Assembly (NCBI RefSeq): GCF_014530035.1
Contig: NZ_JACVMX010000001.1
Location: 310,001 to 374,000, forward strand
Origin: Leucobacter sp. cx-328
GTDB lineage: Bacteria; Actinomycetota; Actinomycetes; Actinomycetales; Microbacteriaceae
DNA: 64,000 nucleotides
Reading direction: 5' to 3'
Position 1 is the stretch's first letter. The number at the start of each line of letters is the position of its first letter. The position numbers were made by a program, and so were the translations under genes. Below the pieces are notes generated by a model, which was not told the DNA's origin, did not search any database, and worked only from the letters and a program-made list of their open reading frames with translations. Shown here piece by piece: positions 43,061 to 52,353 of the stretch.

Positions 43061-44548
43061 CTAGTCTGCGCCGGTGACCGTCGTTGGGTTCTCGGCGTCG
43101 GCGAAGTTCGCTTCGGAACCGGGGGGCGCGAATGCCTCCTGATAGATCCGCCAAATGTCGGCCGCGCTTGCTTCGGCGCCGGATGCTTCGGTAGACGCCT
43201 GCACCGCGAGTGCCAGTCGCACCTGTTCATCGCGCGAGAGTGCGACACCGTATTCGGTCTCGAGTAGATACGCGATGCCGCCCTTGCCTGATTGTGAATT
43301 CACGCGGATCACGGCATCGTAGCTCCGCCCAATATCTGCGGGATCAATGGGGAGATAGGGAACGCGCCATGCGGTCTCCTGCTCTGAGGTGCCGAGTGCT
43401 TGTGCGCGCGCTCGGTGCTCGCTAAAACCCTTCTTGATCGCGTCCTGATGGGTGCCGCTGAAAGCGGTGTGCACGAGTGAGCCAACGTATGGGTGTCGCG
43501 CGTGCACTTCCAACTGATTGCAATACTCAACAGTGCGGCGTACCTCGTCAATGTCAGAAAAATCGATCATCGGATCCACACCCTGTGCGTGCAAATTCAG
43601 CGCGAGCACCGCGAGGTCCACATTGCCAGTGCGCTCGCCGTTGCCAAAGATGCAGCCCTCGACCCGCTGTGCGCCGGCGAGCACGGCGAGCTCGGCACAA
43701 GCAATTCCTGTACCGCGATCGTTGTGCGGATGTACCGACAAGATCACGCTCTCGCGACGAGCGAGGTGCTTGTGCATGTATTCGATCTGATCCGCATAGA
43801 CGTTAGGCGTCGCGATCTCGACGGTCGCCGGGAGATTGAGAATCACCGGGCGCTCCGGTCGCGCATCCCACAGGTCCGTCATGGCATCACAGACGTCGAG
43901 TACATAACCGGGCTCGGTGAGATTGAACACCTCCGGCGAGAATTCAAATCGCACGTTTGGCATATCTTCTGCGAGATCGAGCACGTCGCGACCGCCGTTG
44001 AGAATGAGCCCGTGCAGACTCTCGCGGCTGTGGCCGAGTACGTGCTCACGCCAGGTTGGGGCGGTCGCGGTGTACAGGTGAATGACGACGTTGTTGCGGA
44101 TCCCCTGAATCGACGCCACCGTTCGCTCGATGAGGTCCCGGCGGGCGGCCGTGAAGACGACGATCGTGACGTCCGGGGGAGCGATGCCGGTATCGGCAAT
44201 CAACCGCACGAAATCGAAATCTGTTCTCGATGCCGATGGGTAGCCGACCTCGATCTCCTTGTAGCCCATGGCGACCATGAGTTCGAAGAATCGACGCTTG
44301 CGCGCGGGATCCATTGGCTCGGCCAGCGCCTGGTTGCCATCGCGCAGGTCGACCGGCACCCAGAGCGGGGCGGAGGTGAGCGTGTGGCGTGGCCAATCCC
44401 GTTCAGTGAGCGGAACGTCGACGCGGGAGAACGCATCGGTGTACCGGTATGACGGCATCTGTGACTGGCGCTGGGTGTTCCAGCGCGGTGCATCGGCCGG
44501 CACCGGGCCCGCTGGGGTGGAAATCGTGGGGAATATGTTGGTGTGCAT
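43061..44548 (-). CDS. leuA: 2-isopropylmalate synthase, short form without the regulatory domain
   Basis: 495 residues from the ATG at 44548 (AAGGA seven bases upstream); an extension to 44599 is open but unneeded. The catalytic TIM barrel begins with [12 protein letters not shown] and contains the metal ligands in [11 protein letters not shown] and [11 protein letters not shown], then the lid region [23 protein letters not shown]. The enzyme joins acetyl-CoA and 2-oxoisovalerate, the first step of leucine synthesis. The C-terminal LeuA feedback domain of full-length actinobacterial enzymes (about 570-640 residues) is missing: the protein stops shortly after [10 protein letters not shown] Leu-rich leader peptide and hairpin upstream point to attenuation control. 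Confidence 0.88.
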   Translation of the reverse strand: MHTNIFPTISTPAGPVPADAPRWNTQRQSQMPSYRYTDAFSRVDVPLTERDWPRHTLTSAPLWVPVDLRDGNQALAEPMDPARKRRFFELMVAMGYKEIEVGYPSASRTDFDFVRLIADTGIAPPDVTIVVFTAARRDLIERTVASIQGIRNNVVIHLYTATAPTWREHVLGHSRESLHGLILNGGRDVLDLAEDMPNVRFEFSPEVFNLTEPGYVLDVCDAMTDLWDARPERPVILNLPATVEIATPNVYADQIEYMHKHLARRESVILSVHPHNDRGTGIACAELAVLAGAQRVEGCIFGNGERTGNVDLAVLALNLHAQGVDPMIDFSDIDEVRRTVEYCNQLEVHARHPYVGSLVHTAFSGTHQDAIKKGFSEHRARAQALGTSEQETAWRVPYLPIDPADIGRSYDAVIRVNSQSGKGGIAYLLETEYGVALSRDEQVRLALAVQASTEASGAEASAADIWRIYQEAFAPPGSEANFADAENPTTVTGAD

Positions 44549-44574
44549 TGTGAGTCCTTTGTGCGCGGATCGCC

Positions 44575-44615
44575 AGACCGGCCCATGGCTCAACCCCACG
44601 ACGGGGAGCCGGTCT
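44575..44615 (-). promoter_or_regulatory. attenuator-like RNA hairpins upstream of leuA
   Basis: Outer arms AGACCGGC (44575-44582) and GCCGGTCT (44608-44615); inner arms GGCTC (44587-44591) with GAGCC (44606-44610), extended by CCCC/GGGG. GCC at 44608-44610 belongs to both stems, so two alternative structures exclude each other, as in leader attenuators. It lies between the leader peptide stop and the leuA ribosome site. Confidence 0.6.
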
Positions 44616-44618
44616 TGG

Positions 44619-44666
44619 CTACGCCCCGCCGTGGCGGCGAAGAAGAAGGAAACTCAAGCGGATCAT
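44619..44666 (-). CDS. leuA leader peptide
   Basis: A 15-codon frame, [15 protein letters not shown], with four Leu codons in six positions, including three CTT in a row, a codon otherwise uncommon in this DNA. It stops just before the hairpins in front of leuA. TGATAC (about 44676-44681) lies nine bases before the ATG, so the transcript may start at the ATG (leaderless), as is common in actinobacteria. The layout matches ribosome-mediated attenuation by leucine supply. Confidence 0.7.
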   Translation of the reverse strand: MIRLSFLLLRRHGGA

Positions 44667-44690
44667 GTGAACACCGTATCACAACTCCTC

Positions 44691-44722
44691 AGACAAGTAG
44701 ACAGGTGGACAAGCTGACAAGT
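44691..44722. promoter_or_regulatory. four tandem octamers in the leuA-gntR promoter region
   Basis: AGACAAGT, AGACAGGT, GGACAAGC and TGACAAGT follow each other without gaps. They overlap the expected -35 region of the leuA leader (minus strand, CTGTCT 17 bases before TGATAC) and lie 12 bases before the GntR start. Probable operator for the GntR protein. Confidence 0.6.
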
Positions 44723-44734
44723 TATGCTGGACGC

Positions 44735-45427
44735 ATGGCACAGGTAACGCGCGTCTCGCTCGCTGATCAGGCAGCCGAGCTGCTCCTCGAACGCATCCGG
44801 AGCGGCGAATGGGAAATCGGTGCAAAACTCCCGAGCGAAATGACGCTGGTCCCTGAACTTGGCGTCGGCCGATCCACGGTGCGCGAGGCGATCCGCCAGC
44901 TTGCTGGCCGCGGAATCCTCACTTCTCGCCAAGGGGCCGGCGTCTTTGTCACCGCGTTCGAGGCGTCGGAAGATCTTTCCGATGTGCTACGCCGTGCAGA
45001 CATCGCTGCCGTGCTTGAGGCGCGGATCGCGATCGAGACCGAAGCCGCCGCGCTCGCCGCAGCACGACGCACGGGCGCGGATCTCGATGACTTGCGTGCG
45101 GCCCTCGCCGAACGCGAACGTGACTTCCCAGACGTGGTGAGCCTTGTCGCTGCCGACACGGCGTTCCATAGGGCCGTGATTGTTGCCTCGCACAACCCCG
45201 TTCTTGTGGAACTCTTTGACAGCTTCGCTCCCCGGCTGCGCGACGCGATGGTCGAGATGCTTGAGCTGCCGCGCGCAGGCGGGGTTGGCAGCGCTGACCG
45301 GGGCCACGAGATTGAACCAGACAATGAGGCCCACGAAGCGTTGATCAAGGCAATTATCGAGCGTGATGCCCAGACTGCGGCGCGAGAGAGTCGCTCGCAC
45401 CTTGAGGAGTTGAAGGTTCGCCTATAG
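44735..45427 (+). CDS. GntR-family regulator, FadR/FCD type
   Basis: 230 residues from the ATG at 44735; an open extension to 44543 runs through leuA leader sequence and is rejected. The winged HTH is LLLERIRSGEWEIGAKLPSE then LGVGRSTVREAIRQLAGRG (about residues 12-60). The FCD domain (about 85-220) has the metal/ligand-binding pattern with FHRAVIVASHNPVL and a late His (EAHEALIKAIIERDA). It is divergent from leuA with a tandem octamer array between them, so it probably regulates itself and leuA (inference). It converges with the metalloprotease gene with a 15-base gap. Confidence 0.88.
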   Translation: MAQVTRVSLADQAAELLLERIRSGEWEIGAKLPSEMTLVPELGVGRSTVREAIRQLAGRGILTSRQGAGVFVTAFEASEDLSDVLRRADIAAVLEARIAIETEAAALAAARRTGADLDDLRAALAERERDFPDVVSLVAADTAFHRAVIVASHNPVLVELFDSFAPRLRDAMVEMLELPRAGGVGSADRGHEIEPDNEAHEALIKAIIERDAQTAARESRSHLEELKVRL

Positions 45428-45442
45428 CGCTAGCGGGGTTAC

Positions 45443-47101
45443 TCAGGGCGATCCAACGCACGCAGACTCCAGCGGCGCGCTCCCCGGATCCACCTCGTGT
45501 GTCACCTGTGCGATCAAGGTGTAGTTGCCAATGCTCCCGTAATCGCTGTATGCGTTCGCAGCCCCTCGTGTGACTTGAGAAGGATCCCCATAGCCAATTC
45601 CCTCGACTGTCAGGAAATAGGTTCCGGCTCGCAAGGCAACGGTGATGTCTGAGTTGAGGTCCTCTGAATGTCCTTCAGCTAGCACCTGGCCACACGCATT
45701 GATGAGTGCGAGCTTCGAGTGTAGGTTGGGGCCAATCGCTGCGACCTGGGCAAGCGCGGTGAGTGTGCCACCAGAAGTCTCGAACCTGTAGACATCGACA
45801 TCGTCGCGGGTAATGATGACTCCCTTCTGCACCTTTTGTTCAGCGATGTCACCCAGGAGCCACGCCGTCGACGCATTGTTTCCCACTTCGTCAGTGATGA
45901 AATCTGCCCGGTCAAGGTAATGCCAGACAGGGAAGACCCGTTCGCCTGTGTCGTCGCAGCGAACGCTTGCATTCGGGAGATAAAGCTTTTGTCCGCTCTT
46001 TGGTGGCCAAGGGTCTTGTGGCTTGTCCCTGCACACACCGCCCAGTACCGGGGTGCCATCCGCTAGCTCAAGCGCCATGAGGCCACGTCGAATGGCCGTG
46101 CTGTCCGTGATGAGTGCGAGGTCATCCTCGTGATTTGTTGCGTGCGCATACTCGCCATTTGACCATTGAGTGATTGGCTGTGGGTAGGCGGAACCCATGA
46201 TTGGTGCCCAGACTCCACCGCGACCTCTGTAGTACTCGTCTTCCTTGAAACCATCGTGCATCACGCCGAAGTTGTGACCGATCTCATGAGATACCAGCTC
46301 TGCAACGTTCTTTGCCGCGGTGGCTCGTGACATACCGCCGTATATCGCACCCTTGGTAAATACCAGCGCCCCTGTAAGCATTCGTGAACCGGCGCCGCCA
46401 AGGAAGGCGAGGCCGCCAGTGCCTTTCGCGTGGGGGAATGTGTCGGTGTACGTGTCTGTGATGACCGCCTGAGCGCCATATCGGTCGTCGGTGACTGACG
46501 TCTTGAATAGATCGTCATCGCTTGGTCGGGTGGTTGTGACATTGACGTTAAAGGGTGCGTAGTCCTCTGCCACACGGGCCCACACCAGGTATCGGAATTC
46601 TGTGGTGGCCATGCTGGCAGGTTCGAACCAGATACGCTCGATGTTGCTCAGCAGATTCCACTGTTGACGTTCGAAATACGCGCCATCGAAATTGAGAAAA
46701 ATCGTGACGGGTGCATCTGGTCGAGACCCGGTCTCAGGGGTGCCGGGAATATCCGCCACGGCAACCGCCCCGTCTGCAGGGGCACCGTCTGCTTCGATTA
46801 CGTCTGCGAACTCTTGCGATTGCAGTACCTCGGGCGACAACGCAGGGTCAATCGCAAACACAAAACCGTCAGGCATGACCTCAATCACGCCATCTTCTTC
46901 AAGTGCTTTAAGCTCTTCGCGCGTTCTATCTACGTTTGCGGCGGCAACTTCAAAACGGTCTTCGTTGTCGGTGGCGGCCGACGCCCGCGTGGTCTGCAGC
47001 GCCATTAGTGGAGGTCCGGGCAAAGCGCTGCCAGTGGCGCAGGCGACAATGACCCCGATCGCCAGTACCTGAGAGATTCGTCGTGCAATGATGTGATTCA
47101 T
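45443..47101 (-). CDS. secreted metzincin-type zinc metalloprotease
   Basis: 552 residues. A signal peptide (ISQVLAIGVIVACATGSAL) and a pro-region of about 110 residues precede the catalytic domain. The zinc motif is HEIGHNFGVMHD (about residue 272) with the Met-turn PIMGSAY about 25 residues later; this is the reprolysin/M12-type metzincin pattern. The C-terminal 200 residues contain a pre-peptidase-like beta domain (DVDVYRFETSGG, TYFLTVEGIGYGD) that usually helps substrate binding. The enzyme is exported and probably degrades extracellular proteins. The pro-domain likely keeps it inactive until secretion. Confidence 0.88.
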   Translation of the reverse strand: MNHIIARRISQVLAIGVIVACATGSALPGPPLMALQTTRASAATDNEDRFEVAAANVDRTREELKALEEDGVIEVMPDGFVFAIDPALSPEVLQSQEFADVIEADGAPADGAVAVADIPGTPETGSRPDAPVTIFLNFDGAYFERQQWNLLSNIERIWFEPASMATTEFRYLVWARVAEDYAPFNVNVTTTRPSDDDLFKTSVTDDRYGAQAVITDTYTDTFPHAKGTGGLAFLGGAGSRMLTGALVFTKGAIYGGMSRATAAKNVAELVSHEIGHNFGVMHDGFKEDEYYRGRGGVWAPIMGSAYPQPITQWSNGEYAHATNHEDDLALITDSTAIRRGLMALELADGTPVLGGVCRDKPQDPWPPKSGQKLYLPNASVRCDDTGERVFPVWHYLDRADFITDEVGNNASTAWLLGDIAEQKVQKGVIITRDDVDVYRFETSGGTLTALAQVAAIGPNLHSKLALINACGQVLAEGHSEDLNSDITVALRAGTYFLTVEGIGYGDPSQVTRGAANAYSDYGSIGNYTLIAQVTHEVDPGSAPLESACVGSP

Positions 47102-47328
47102 GGCTTCCCAAGGTTGAAGTTCAAAATCCTTCGAAGCGCTGCCCTTTCAAGCCGGTAACGCACCGCGCGACGAAGGAACCAAGATGAGGCACCCCACAGG
47201 TGCGTCATATGCTGCATCATCGGCCCTGAAAGGGCGCTGCCGATGGGCGTGTAGGAAGCCTAGTTTCTTCGAAATGCGCGTGGCCGAATTGCGTCAATCC
47301 GGCGCTCGAAACCAATCACGTCGCGGGA
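47102..47328. other. intergenic region upstream of the metalloprotease
   Basis: No gene is seen. It must contain the metalloprotease promoter (minus strand). GGCCCTGAAAGGGC-type short inverted repeats near 47221-47240 could be the end of the ABC transcript. Confidence 0.4.
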
Positions 47329-48771
47329 CTAGCGCTCGGAAACCACCCCACCACTCACCCGCACTTCGCGATCGCACAGTGCCTGCACAGCCTCGCGGTC
47401 GTGCGAGATAAACACAATCCCGTGGTCGTTGCGCAGCCCCGCGAGCAGCGCGAGCACGCTCGCCCGATGGTGCGGATCAAGCGCCGAAACCGGCTCATCA
47501 CACACCAGCACGTCCGGCGAAGCCGCCAGCGCCCGAGCAATCGCCACTCGCTGACGCTCACCGCCAGACAACGTATTGGGGGAGCGCTTGAGCAACCCAG
47601 GCGTCAAACCAACGCGAGCCAGCAGAGACACCACTGTGTCAGTCGAACCGGGTCGCAGGGAGGTCCGGATGATCCGCGCAACACTCCAGCGCGGGTCGAA
47701 CGTCGCACGTGGGTCCTGCGGAATTAATCGCACCCGCACCTGCCCGCCTGGTGTCGAGACGGTGCCGCTGTCGATCTTTTCCGCGCCAGCAATGATCCGC
47801 CCGAGCGTGGTTTTGCCGGCGCCAGAGGGGCCGGTGAGTCCGATGATCTCACCGCGGTGAATGTTGAGTGACGCGTCATGCAGGCCAATCGGCCGACCGT
47901 CGCGCTTTCCAAACTCACGAGTCACCCGATCGAGCGACATGAGCGGCACGGAACCGGCCTCACCGCGCGCACCCTCGCCTGAACCGCCTCGTAGCTCAGG
48001 CATTCGCAACCTCGTCATCAGCTTTGCCGCGGGCCGGGACCGCGCATCGGCCAAGACTCGGGCGGTTGGCCCGCTGTCGACGATCCGCCCCCGTGCGAGC
48101 ACGGCGACGCGGTCAGCGATGCGAGCGACCGCGGCAAGGTCGTGGCTCACGATGATGAGCGCGGTTCCAGCGTCGCGCAGCCGTGCGAACTCGTCGAGCA
48201 CCTCGACCGCGGTGTCACTGTCGAGCGAGGCAGTGGGCTCGTCAGCAATGAGTAGCGGCGGCTTGCCAATCATTGCCGAAGCGATGAGCGCCCGCTGTCG
48301 CATGCCGCCCGAGAGCTGCGGTGATCGCAGTCCAAGCAGCGCCTCGGGCTCGGGGAGCCCCGCGCGGGAAAGCGCATCGATGATGGCGGATCGGCGATCC
48401 GCACCACGTGGCCCGCCGTGAATGGCGAGCGTCTCGCCGACCTCATGCTCGATGGTGCGCAACGGATCGAGCGACTGGAGCGCGTCCTGGAGTACGAGGC
48501 CAACCTCGCGGCCGCGGATACTGCGCCAGGTGCGCTCTGAAGCGGCTGACACATCTTGTCCGCCAATGCGGAACGCCTGCGAAGTCTGTCGCCATGCCCC
48601 GTGCCGCGGAGTGAAGCCGAGCAGGGTGCGGGTAAGGAGTGACTTGCCCGCACCAGATTCGCCGATGATTGCGAGACATTCGCCAGGGGAGACCGCGAGT
48701 GACACGTCATCCACCAGCGGTACGCCGTGCAAACGGACAGAGAGGTTTTCGATGTGGAGGGCGTGGGTCAT
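47329..48771 (-). CDS. ABC importer ATPase, two ATPase domains fused (peptide/nickel type)
   Basis: 480 residues from the ATG at 48771, which overlaps the permease stop as ATGA; an extension to 48963 is open but overlaps the permease gene. The first domain has Walker A GESGAGKSLL (about residue 36), signature LSGGMRQRA and Walker B LLIADEPTAS. The second has GPSGAGKTTL (about 310), LSGGERQRV and VLVCDEPVSAL. This corresponds to DppD and DppF joined in one chain. It powers uptake of peptides, nickel or similar ligands with the two permeases and the binding protein in the same operon. Confidence 0.9.
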   Translation of the reverse strand: MTHALHIENLSVRLHGVPLVDDVSLAVSPGECLAIIGESGAGKSLLTRTLLGFTPRHGAWRQTSQAFRIGGQDVSAASERTWRSIRGREVGLVLQDALQSLDPLRTIEHEVGETLAIHGGPRGADRRSAIIDALSRAGLPEPEALLGLRSPQLSGGMRQRALIASAMIGKPPLLIADEPTASLDSDTAVEVLDEFARLRDAGTALIIVSHDLAAVARIADRVAVLARGRIVDSGPTARVLADARSRPAAKLMTRLRMPELRGGSGEGARGEAGSVPLMSLDRVTREFGKRDGRPIGLHDASLNIHRGEIIGLTGPSGAGKTTLGRIIAGAEKIDSGTVSTPGGQVRVRLIPQDPRATFDPRWSVARIIRTSLRPGSTDTVVSLLARVGLTPGLLKRSPNTLSGGERQRVAIARALAASPDVLVCDEPVSALDPHHRASVLALLAGLRNDHGIVFISHDREAVQALCDREVRVSGGVVSER

Positions 48772-49616
48772 GACGGGTTCCGTTCGGCAAGGCGACGGCC
48801 GAGTACGGTCAGCGTCGTAGCGGTGAGCACGATCGCGAGGCCGGGGAAGACTGTCATCCACCAGGCCGAGCCGAGGTAGACACGGCCGGCGTCGAGCATC
48901 GCACCCCACTCTGGCGCTGGCGGCGCTGCGCCGAGGCCAAGGAAGCCGAGCGCCGAAACCCACACGATGGCCTGGCCGACACCGAGCGTCGCCGCCGAGG
49001 CGAGCGGCCAGAGCGAGTTTGGTGCAATGTGGCGGACGAAGACCGTGAGCCGCGGGACCTCATCGAGGAGTGCCCATTCCACGTAACCGCTCGCGGCGAT
49101 CTCTCGCACGCGAGCCCGAAGCATGCGCGCGTATCCGGGAATGGTGGCGATGCCGATGGCGAGGATCGCGGGCGCGGATCCGCCCCCAAACACCGCAATA
49201 AACAACAGCGCGAGCACGAGCGTTGGCATGGCGAACATGACCTCGAACAGTCGGGAGAGCACGAGATCGAGCCAGGCTGGGCTCAGCGCAGCAGCGAAGC
49301 CAAGTGCGGCCCCGATGCCCACGCCGATTGCGGTTGCCGCGACACCGATACCCACGGAGTCGCGGGCGCCATGGACCACGCGGGTGAAGATGTCTCGTCC
49401 CGACTCGTCCGTGCCAAACCAGTGTTCGAAGGATGGCGGTTGCAAGCCGGCGGCAGGGTTGATGCTAAGCGGGTCACCTGGCGCAACAATGCTCGGCCAA
49501 GCCAAGACGAAAGCAACGACGCCGAGAACGGCAAGCGCAATCCACTCGACCACAGAGAACCTGGCCTGCGGAGCCACAGCAAGTAGACGCGTCGACTGGG
49601 ATTCAGCCTGGCTCAT
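48768..49616 (-). CDS. ABC importer permease, DppC-like
   Basis: 282 residues from the ATG at 49616 (ATGA overlap with the upstream permease). Five or six membrane helices. The N-terminal helix is followed by a periplasmic stretch with HWFGTDESGRDIFTRVVHGARDS, the family hallmark, and the cytoplasmic EAA loop (ARVREIAASGYVEWALLDEVP). It forms the membrane channel with the DppB-like protein. Confidence 0.9.
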   Translation of the reverse strand: MSQAESQSTRLLAVAPQARFSVVEWIALAVLGVVAFVLAWPSIVAPGDPLSINPAAGLQPPSFEHWFGTDESGRDIFTRVVHGARDSVGIGVAATAIGVGIGAALGFAAALSPAWLDLVLSRLFEVMFAMPTLVLALLFIAVFGGGSAPAILAIGIATIPGYARMLRARVREIAASGYVEWALLDEVPRLTVFVRHIAPNSLWPLASAATLGVGQAIVWVSALGFLGLGAAPPAPEWGAMLDAGRVYLGSAWWMTVFPGLAIVLTATTLTVLGRRLAERNPS

Positions 49617-50584
49617 GCGATCACCTCCCGTGGACGAACGATCCACTCGGCCACATCAGCGAGGATCATCACCGCAACGTAGAACAACGCGATCACCACG
49701 ACCGCGCCAACGACGACGGGCACATCCCGCACGGTTGCGGCCTCCTGCAGTAAGCGTCCAAGGCCTGGTCGCGCGAACAGTACTTCAACGACGACCGCAC
49801 CGCTGAGCAGTGAGCCGTATGCCCAGCCCGATAATGCAATTGCTGGCAACGCAGCGTGCCGCAACGTGTGTGAGAAAAGTACCCGCGTCTCGGAAGCGCC
49901 GCGCGCTCGCGCAGTGGTGGCAAATGGTGAGTTCGTTGCTTCGGTGAGCGGGCCGTAGAGCACGTGCGCGAGATATCCCGCGACCGGAACGGCGAGCGTC
50001 ACCGTTGGCAACACGAGCCCGCCAGGTCCGGTACCCGTTGCTGGTAGCACTTTCCAGGTCATGGCGAACGCCAAGATGAGGAGTGCCCCGAGGAAGAACT
50101 GTGGGGTGACGCTCGCAATCGTTTCGATCGCGGTGAGCACGGCGCGGATCGCCCCACCAAACCGACCCCGCGCGTTCACCGCAATGACGACGCTGACAAG
50201 CGCCAAGGCCCAGGCCAACACAAAGCTCAGTGAAGCCAGGACGAGCGTGGGTGGAACGTGTGCGGTGAGGAGATCAGCGACTGGCTGCTTGCGGGCATAC
50301 GAGTCGCCAAAATCGAGGGTCGCGATCCGCCACAACTGCAGGAAGTACTGCACGAAGATCGAACGGTCGAGACCGTATTCGGCTCGCGCCTGTGCGGTGG
50401 CCTCGGCTGATGCTTGCGAGCCGGGCCCACCCATGATCGCCTCGAGGGGGTCGCCCGCCGCGCGGAGCGCGAAGAACACGATGGTCGCGGTTGCCCAAAC
50501 GACGAGCACAGCCGAGAGCAGACGGCGAATCACCGCGCGAACAACACGGTGTTCGCGCGGTGAAGCTGCCAGCTGACTAGTCAA
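49613..50584 (-). CDS. ABC importer permease, DppB-like
   Basis: 323 residues. The first helix (VWATATIVFFALRAAGDPLEAIM) and the conserved stretch YGLDRSIFVQYFLQLWRIATLDFGDSYARKQPVADLLTAHVPPTL are typical of DppB/OppB. The EAA loop is ATTARARGASETRVLFSHTL. It ends at a 4-base overlap with the DppC-like gene and begins next to the stop of the binding protein. Confidence 0.9.
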   Translation of the reverse strand: MTSQLAASPREHRVVRAVIRRLLSAVLVVWATATIVFFALRAAGDPLEAIMGGPGSQASAEATAQARAEYGLDRSIFVQYFLQLWRIATLDFGDSYARKQPVADLLTAHVPPTLVLASLSFVLAWALALVSVVIAVNARGRFGGAIRAVLTAIETIASVTPQFFLGALLILAFAMTWKVLPATGTGPGGLVLPTVTLAVPVAGYLAHVLYGPLTEATNSPFATTARARGASETRVLFSHTLRHAALPAIALSGWAYGSLLSGAVVVEVLFARPGLGRLLQEAATVRDVPVVVGAVVVIALFYVAVMILADVAEWIVRPREVIA

Positions 50585-52240
50585 TTACTGAGTGAACTCC
50601 GTGTTGATGAACGTCGGCGTACTGATGGTGCCGAGCGTGGTGACTCCCTCGACCCCGTTGGTGAGGAAGTGGTTCTGCTGATCATAGAGCGGCAGAACGG
50701 CGAATGACTCGAGCACGCGCTGCTGTGCATCTGCATAGATTGCTGCGCGCTCGGCTTCGTCCTGAGTTGCTGCGGCCCGTTCGAGGAGCGCGTCGACTTC
50801 TGGGTCTGTGATTTCTGCGAGGTTTGAGAAGTAGCCGGAGGGTGCCGGGACAGTGTTGCTTGAGTGGAAGATCGTGCGCAGCACGTCAGGTCCGACCTTC
50901 GTGTACGGTGCGCTCACGGCCTCGTACTCGTGCGCGGCAAGCTTGCCGTACCAGGTCGACAGATCGACCGGCTCGAGCACAACGTTGAAGCCGACCGCTC
51001 CTGCGTTCGCCTGGATCTGTTCGAACAGCGACTGTTCTGCCGCGGTCGACTGGTTCGTGCTGACCGGGAATCGGACGGTGAGTTCCTTGCCATCCTTGGC
51101 GCGGATCCCTGCTGCTCCGGCGGGCTTCCAGCCTGCATCGTCGAGCAGCTTGGCAGCCTTGGTCGCATCGGTCTTGAAGAGCTCGGGCAGTGAAAGGCCT
51201 GCGGGTTCAACACTCGACAGTGCCGAGTATGAGCGGGTGGCCGTGCCCTGGAAGAGGGATTCGATGCCGGGTGACGGATCCGCCGCCAAGACGAACGCCT
51301 CACGGACTCGAATGTCATCGAACGGCGCCTGCGCCGAGTTGAGCTCGATGCGGTTCGATGCGCCGGGGCGAGGCGCATCGATGTGACCGAAGTCTGCGGC
51401 CTTCGCAGCGACGATGTCTGCTGGGAGCGGGTTGTCAATGACCTGCACTTCGCCAGACGTAAGGGCAGCGTAGCGGGTCGCGGCATCGGGGATGAAGCGC
51501 CAAACGATCTTCTCGAGCTTGGCAGCGCCGTCGTGGGTTGCCTCGGGGATGGTCGAGACATAGTCGTCATTGCGCACGAGCGTGATGCTCTCCTGCGGTT
51601 CCCAGCTTGAGACCTTGAACGGACCAGTGCCTACTGGCTCAGCGCAGTTCACGTCTTTACCGCGCTCCATGCCCGCGGGCGACTGCATTGCGGTCCACTG
51701 CTGGCTGAGCGACTCGAGCAGTGCCGAGTCTGGGGACGAAAGCGTGAAGCGAACGTGAGTGGCATCGACGGCCTCAGCCTTCACAATCTTCTGTACCGCG
51801 AGGTAGCCGGTTGAGGAGCCGGTGTCTGGGTCTTGCAGGTGTGCAATGTTCGCGATGACGGCTTTTGCGTCGAACGGGGTGCCGTCGGTGAAGGTGATGC
51901 CACTCTGCAGCGTGAAGTCCCAAACGAGGCCGTCTTCGCTCGTGGTCCAGCTCTTCGCGAGCCACGGGGTGATCTTGCCATCAGCGGTGCGGCCAGTGAG
52001 CGGCTCGAGGTACTGCGTCGAGATGAGCGCCTGCGGGTAGTTGCCGCCAACGTGGGGGTCAAGGCAGGTCGGCTCCGCGTCGCCGGTCGCGTAGGTCAGG
52101 GTTGAAGTGCTGGTCGCGGTTGACGTACCGCCTGCGCAACCTGTGAGCAGTAGCGCGGGGATCGCAATCAGGGCAGCGGCGCTGGTGCGGACCGCATTGC
52201 CCGGACGGCGTGACGCAGAATGGAGAACATTGTGAAGCAT
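50585..52240 (-). CDS. ABC importer substrate-binding lipoprotein (SBP_bac_5 family)
   Basis: 551 residues from the ATG at 52240; a TTG start 13 codons earlier is possible. The lipobox LLLTGC (about residue 35) follows a basic and hydrophobic start. The mature part has DGLVWDFTLQSGITFTDGTPFDAKAV and LPLYDQQN, which mark the peptide/nickel-binding (family 5) group. It captures the ligand outside the membrane. The gene leads the operon for the permeases and fused ATPase and is divergent from a TetR regulator with a palindrome between them. Confidence 0.9.
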   Translation of the reverse strand: MLHNVLHSASRRPGNAVRTSAAALIAIPALLLTGCAGGTSTATSTSTLTYATGDAEPTCLDPHVGGNYPQALISTQYLEPLTGRTADGKITPWLAKSWTTSEDGLVWDFTLQSGITFTDGTPFDAKAVIANIAHLQDPDTGSSTGYLAVQKIVKAEAVDATHVRFTLSSPDSALLESLSQQWTAMQSPAGMERGKDVNCAEPVGTGPFKVSSWEPQESITLVRNDDYVSTIPEATHDGAAKLEKIVWRFIPDAATRYAALTSGEVQVIDNPLPADIVAAKAADFGHIDAPRPGASNRIELNSAQAPFDDIRVREAFVLAADPSPGIESLFQGTATRSYSALSSVEPAGLSLPELFKTDATKAAKLLDDAGWKPAGAAGIRAKDGKELTVRFPVSTNQSTAAEQSLFEQIQANAGAVGFNVVLEPVDLSTWYGKLAAHEYEAVSAPYTKVGPDVLRTIFHSSNTVPAPSGYFSNLAEITDPEVDALLERAAATQDEAERAAIYADAQQRVLESFAVLPLYDQQNHFLTNGVEGVTTLGTISTPTFINTEFTQ

Positions 52241-52287
52241 TTGGTGGGCACGCTTTTCATATTGTTGGACTGAGTGCAATTAAGTAG

Positions 52288-52304
52288 CTTACGGGATCCG
52301 TGAG
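52288..52304. promoter_or_regulatory. candidate TetR operator
   Basis: CTTACGGGATCCGTGAG, a 17-base palindrome with one mismatched pair, in the 113-base gap between the divergent binding-protein and tetR genes. Position and symmetry suit a TetR dimer; binding is inferred. Confidence 0.55.
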
Positions 52305-52353
52305 AGAACACAAATTGGTGCGGAAATCTGATTGCTCGCTAAGCTCAAGCACT

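Noticed and set aside
45443-47101. Possible toxin function of the metzincin
   Set aside because: Only the general protease motif and export signals are visible; no host-specific toxin domain is present.
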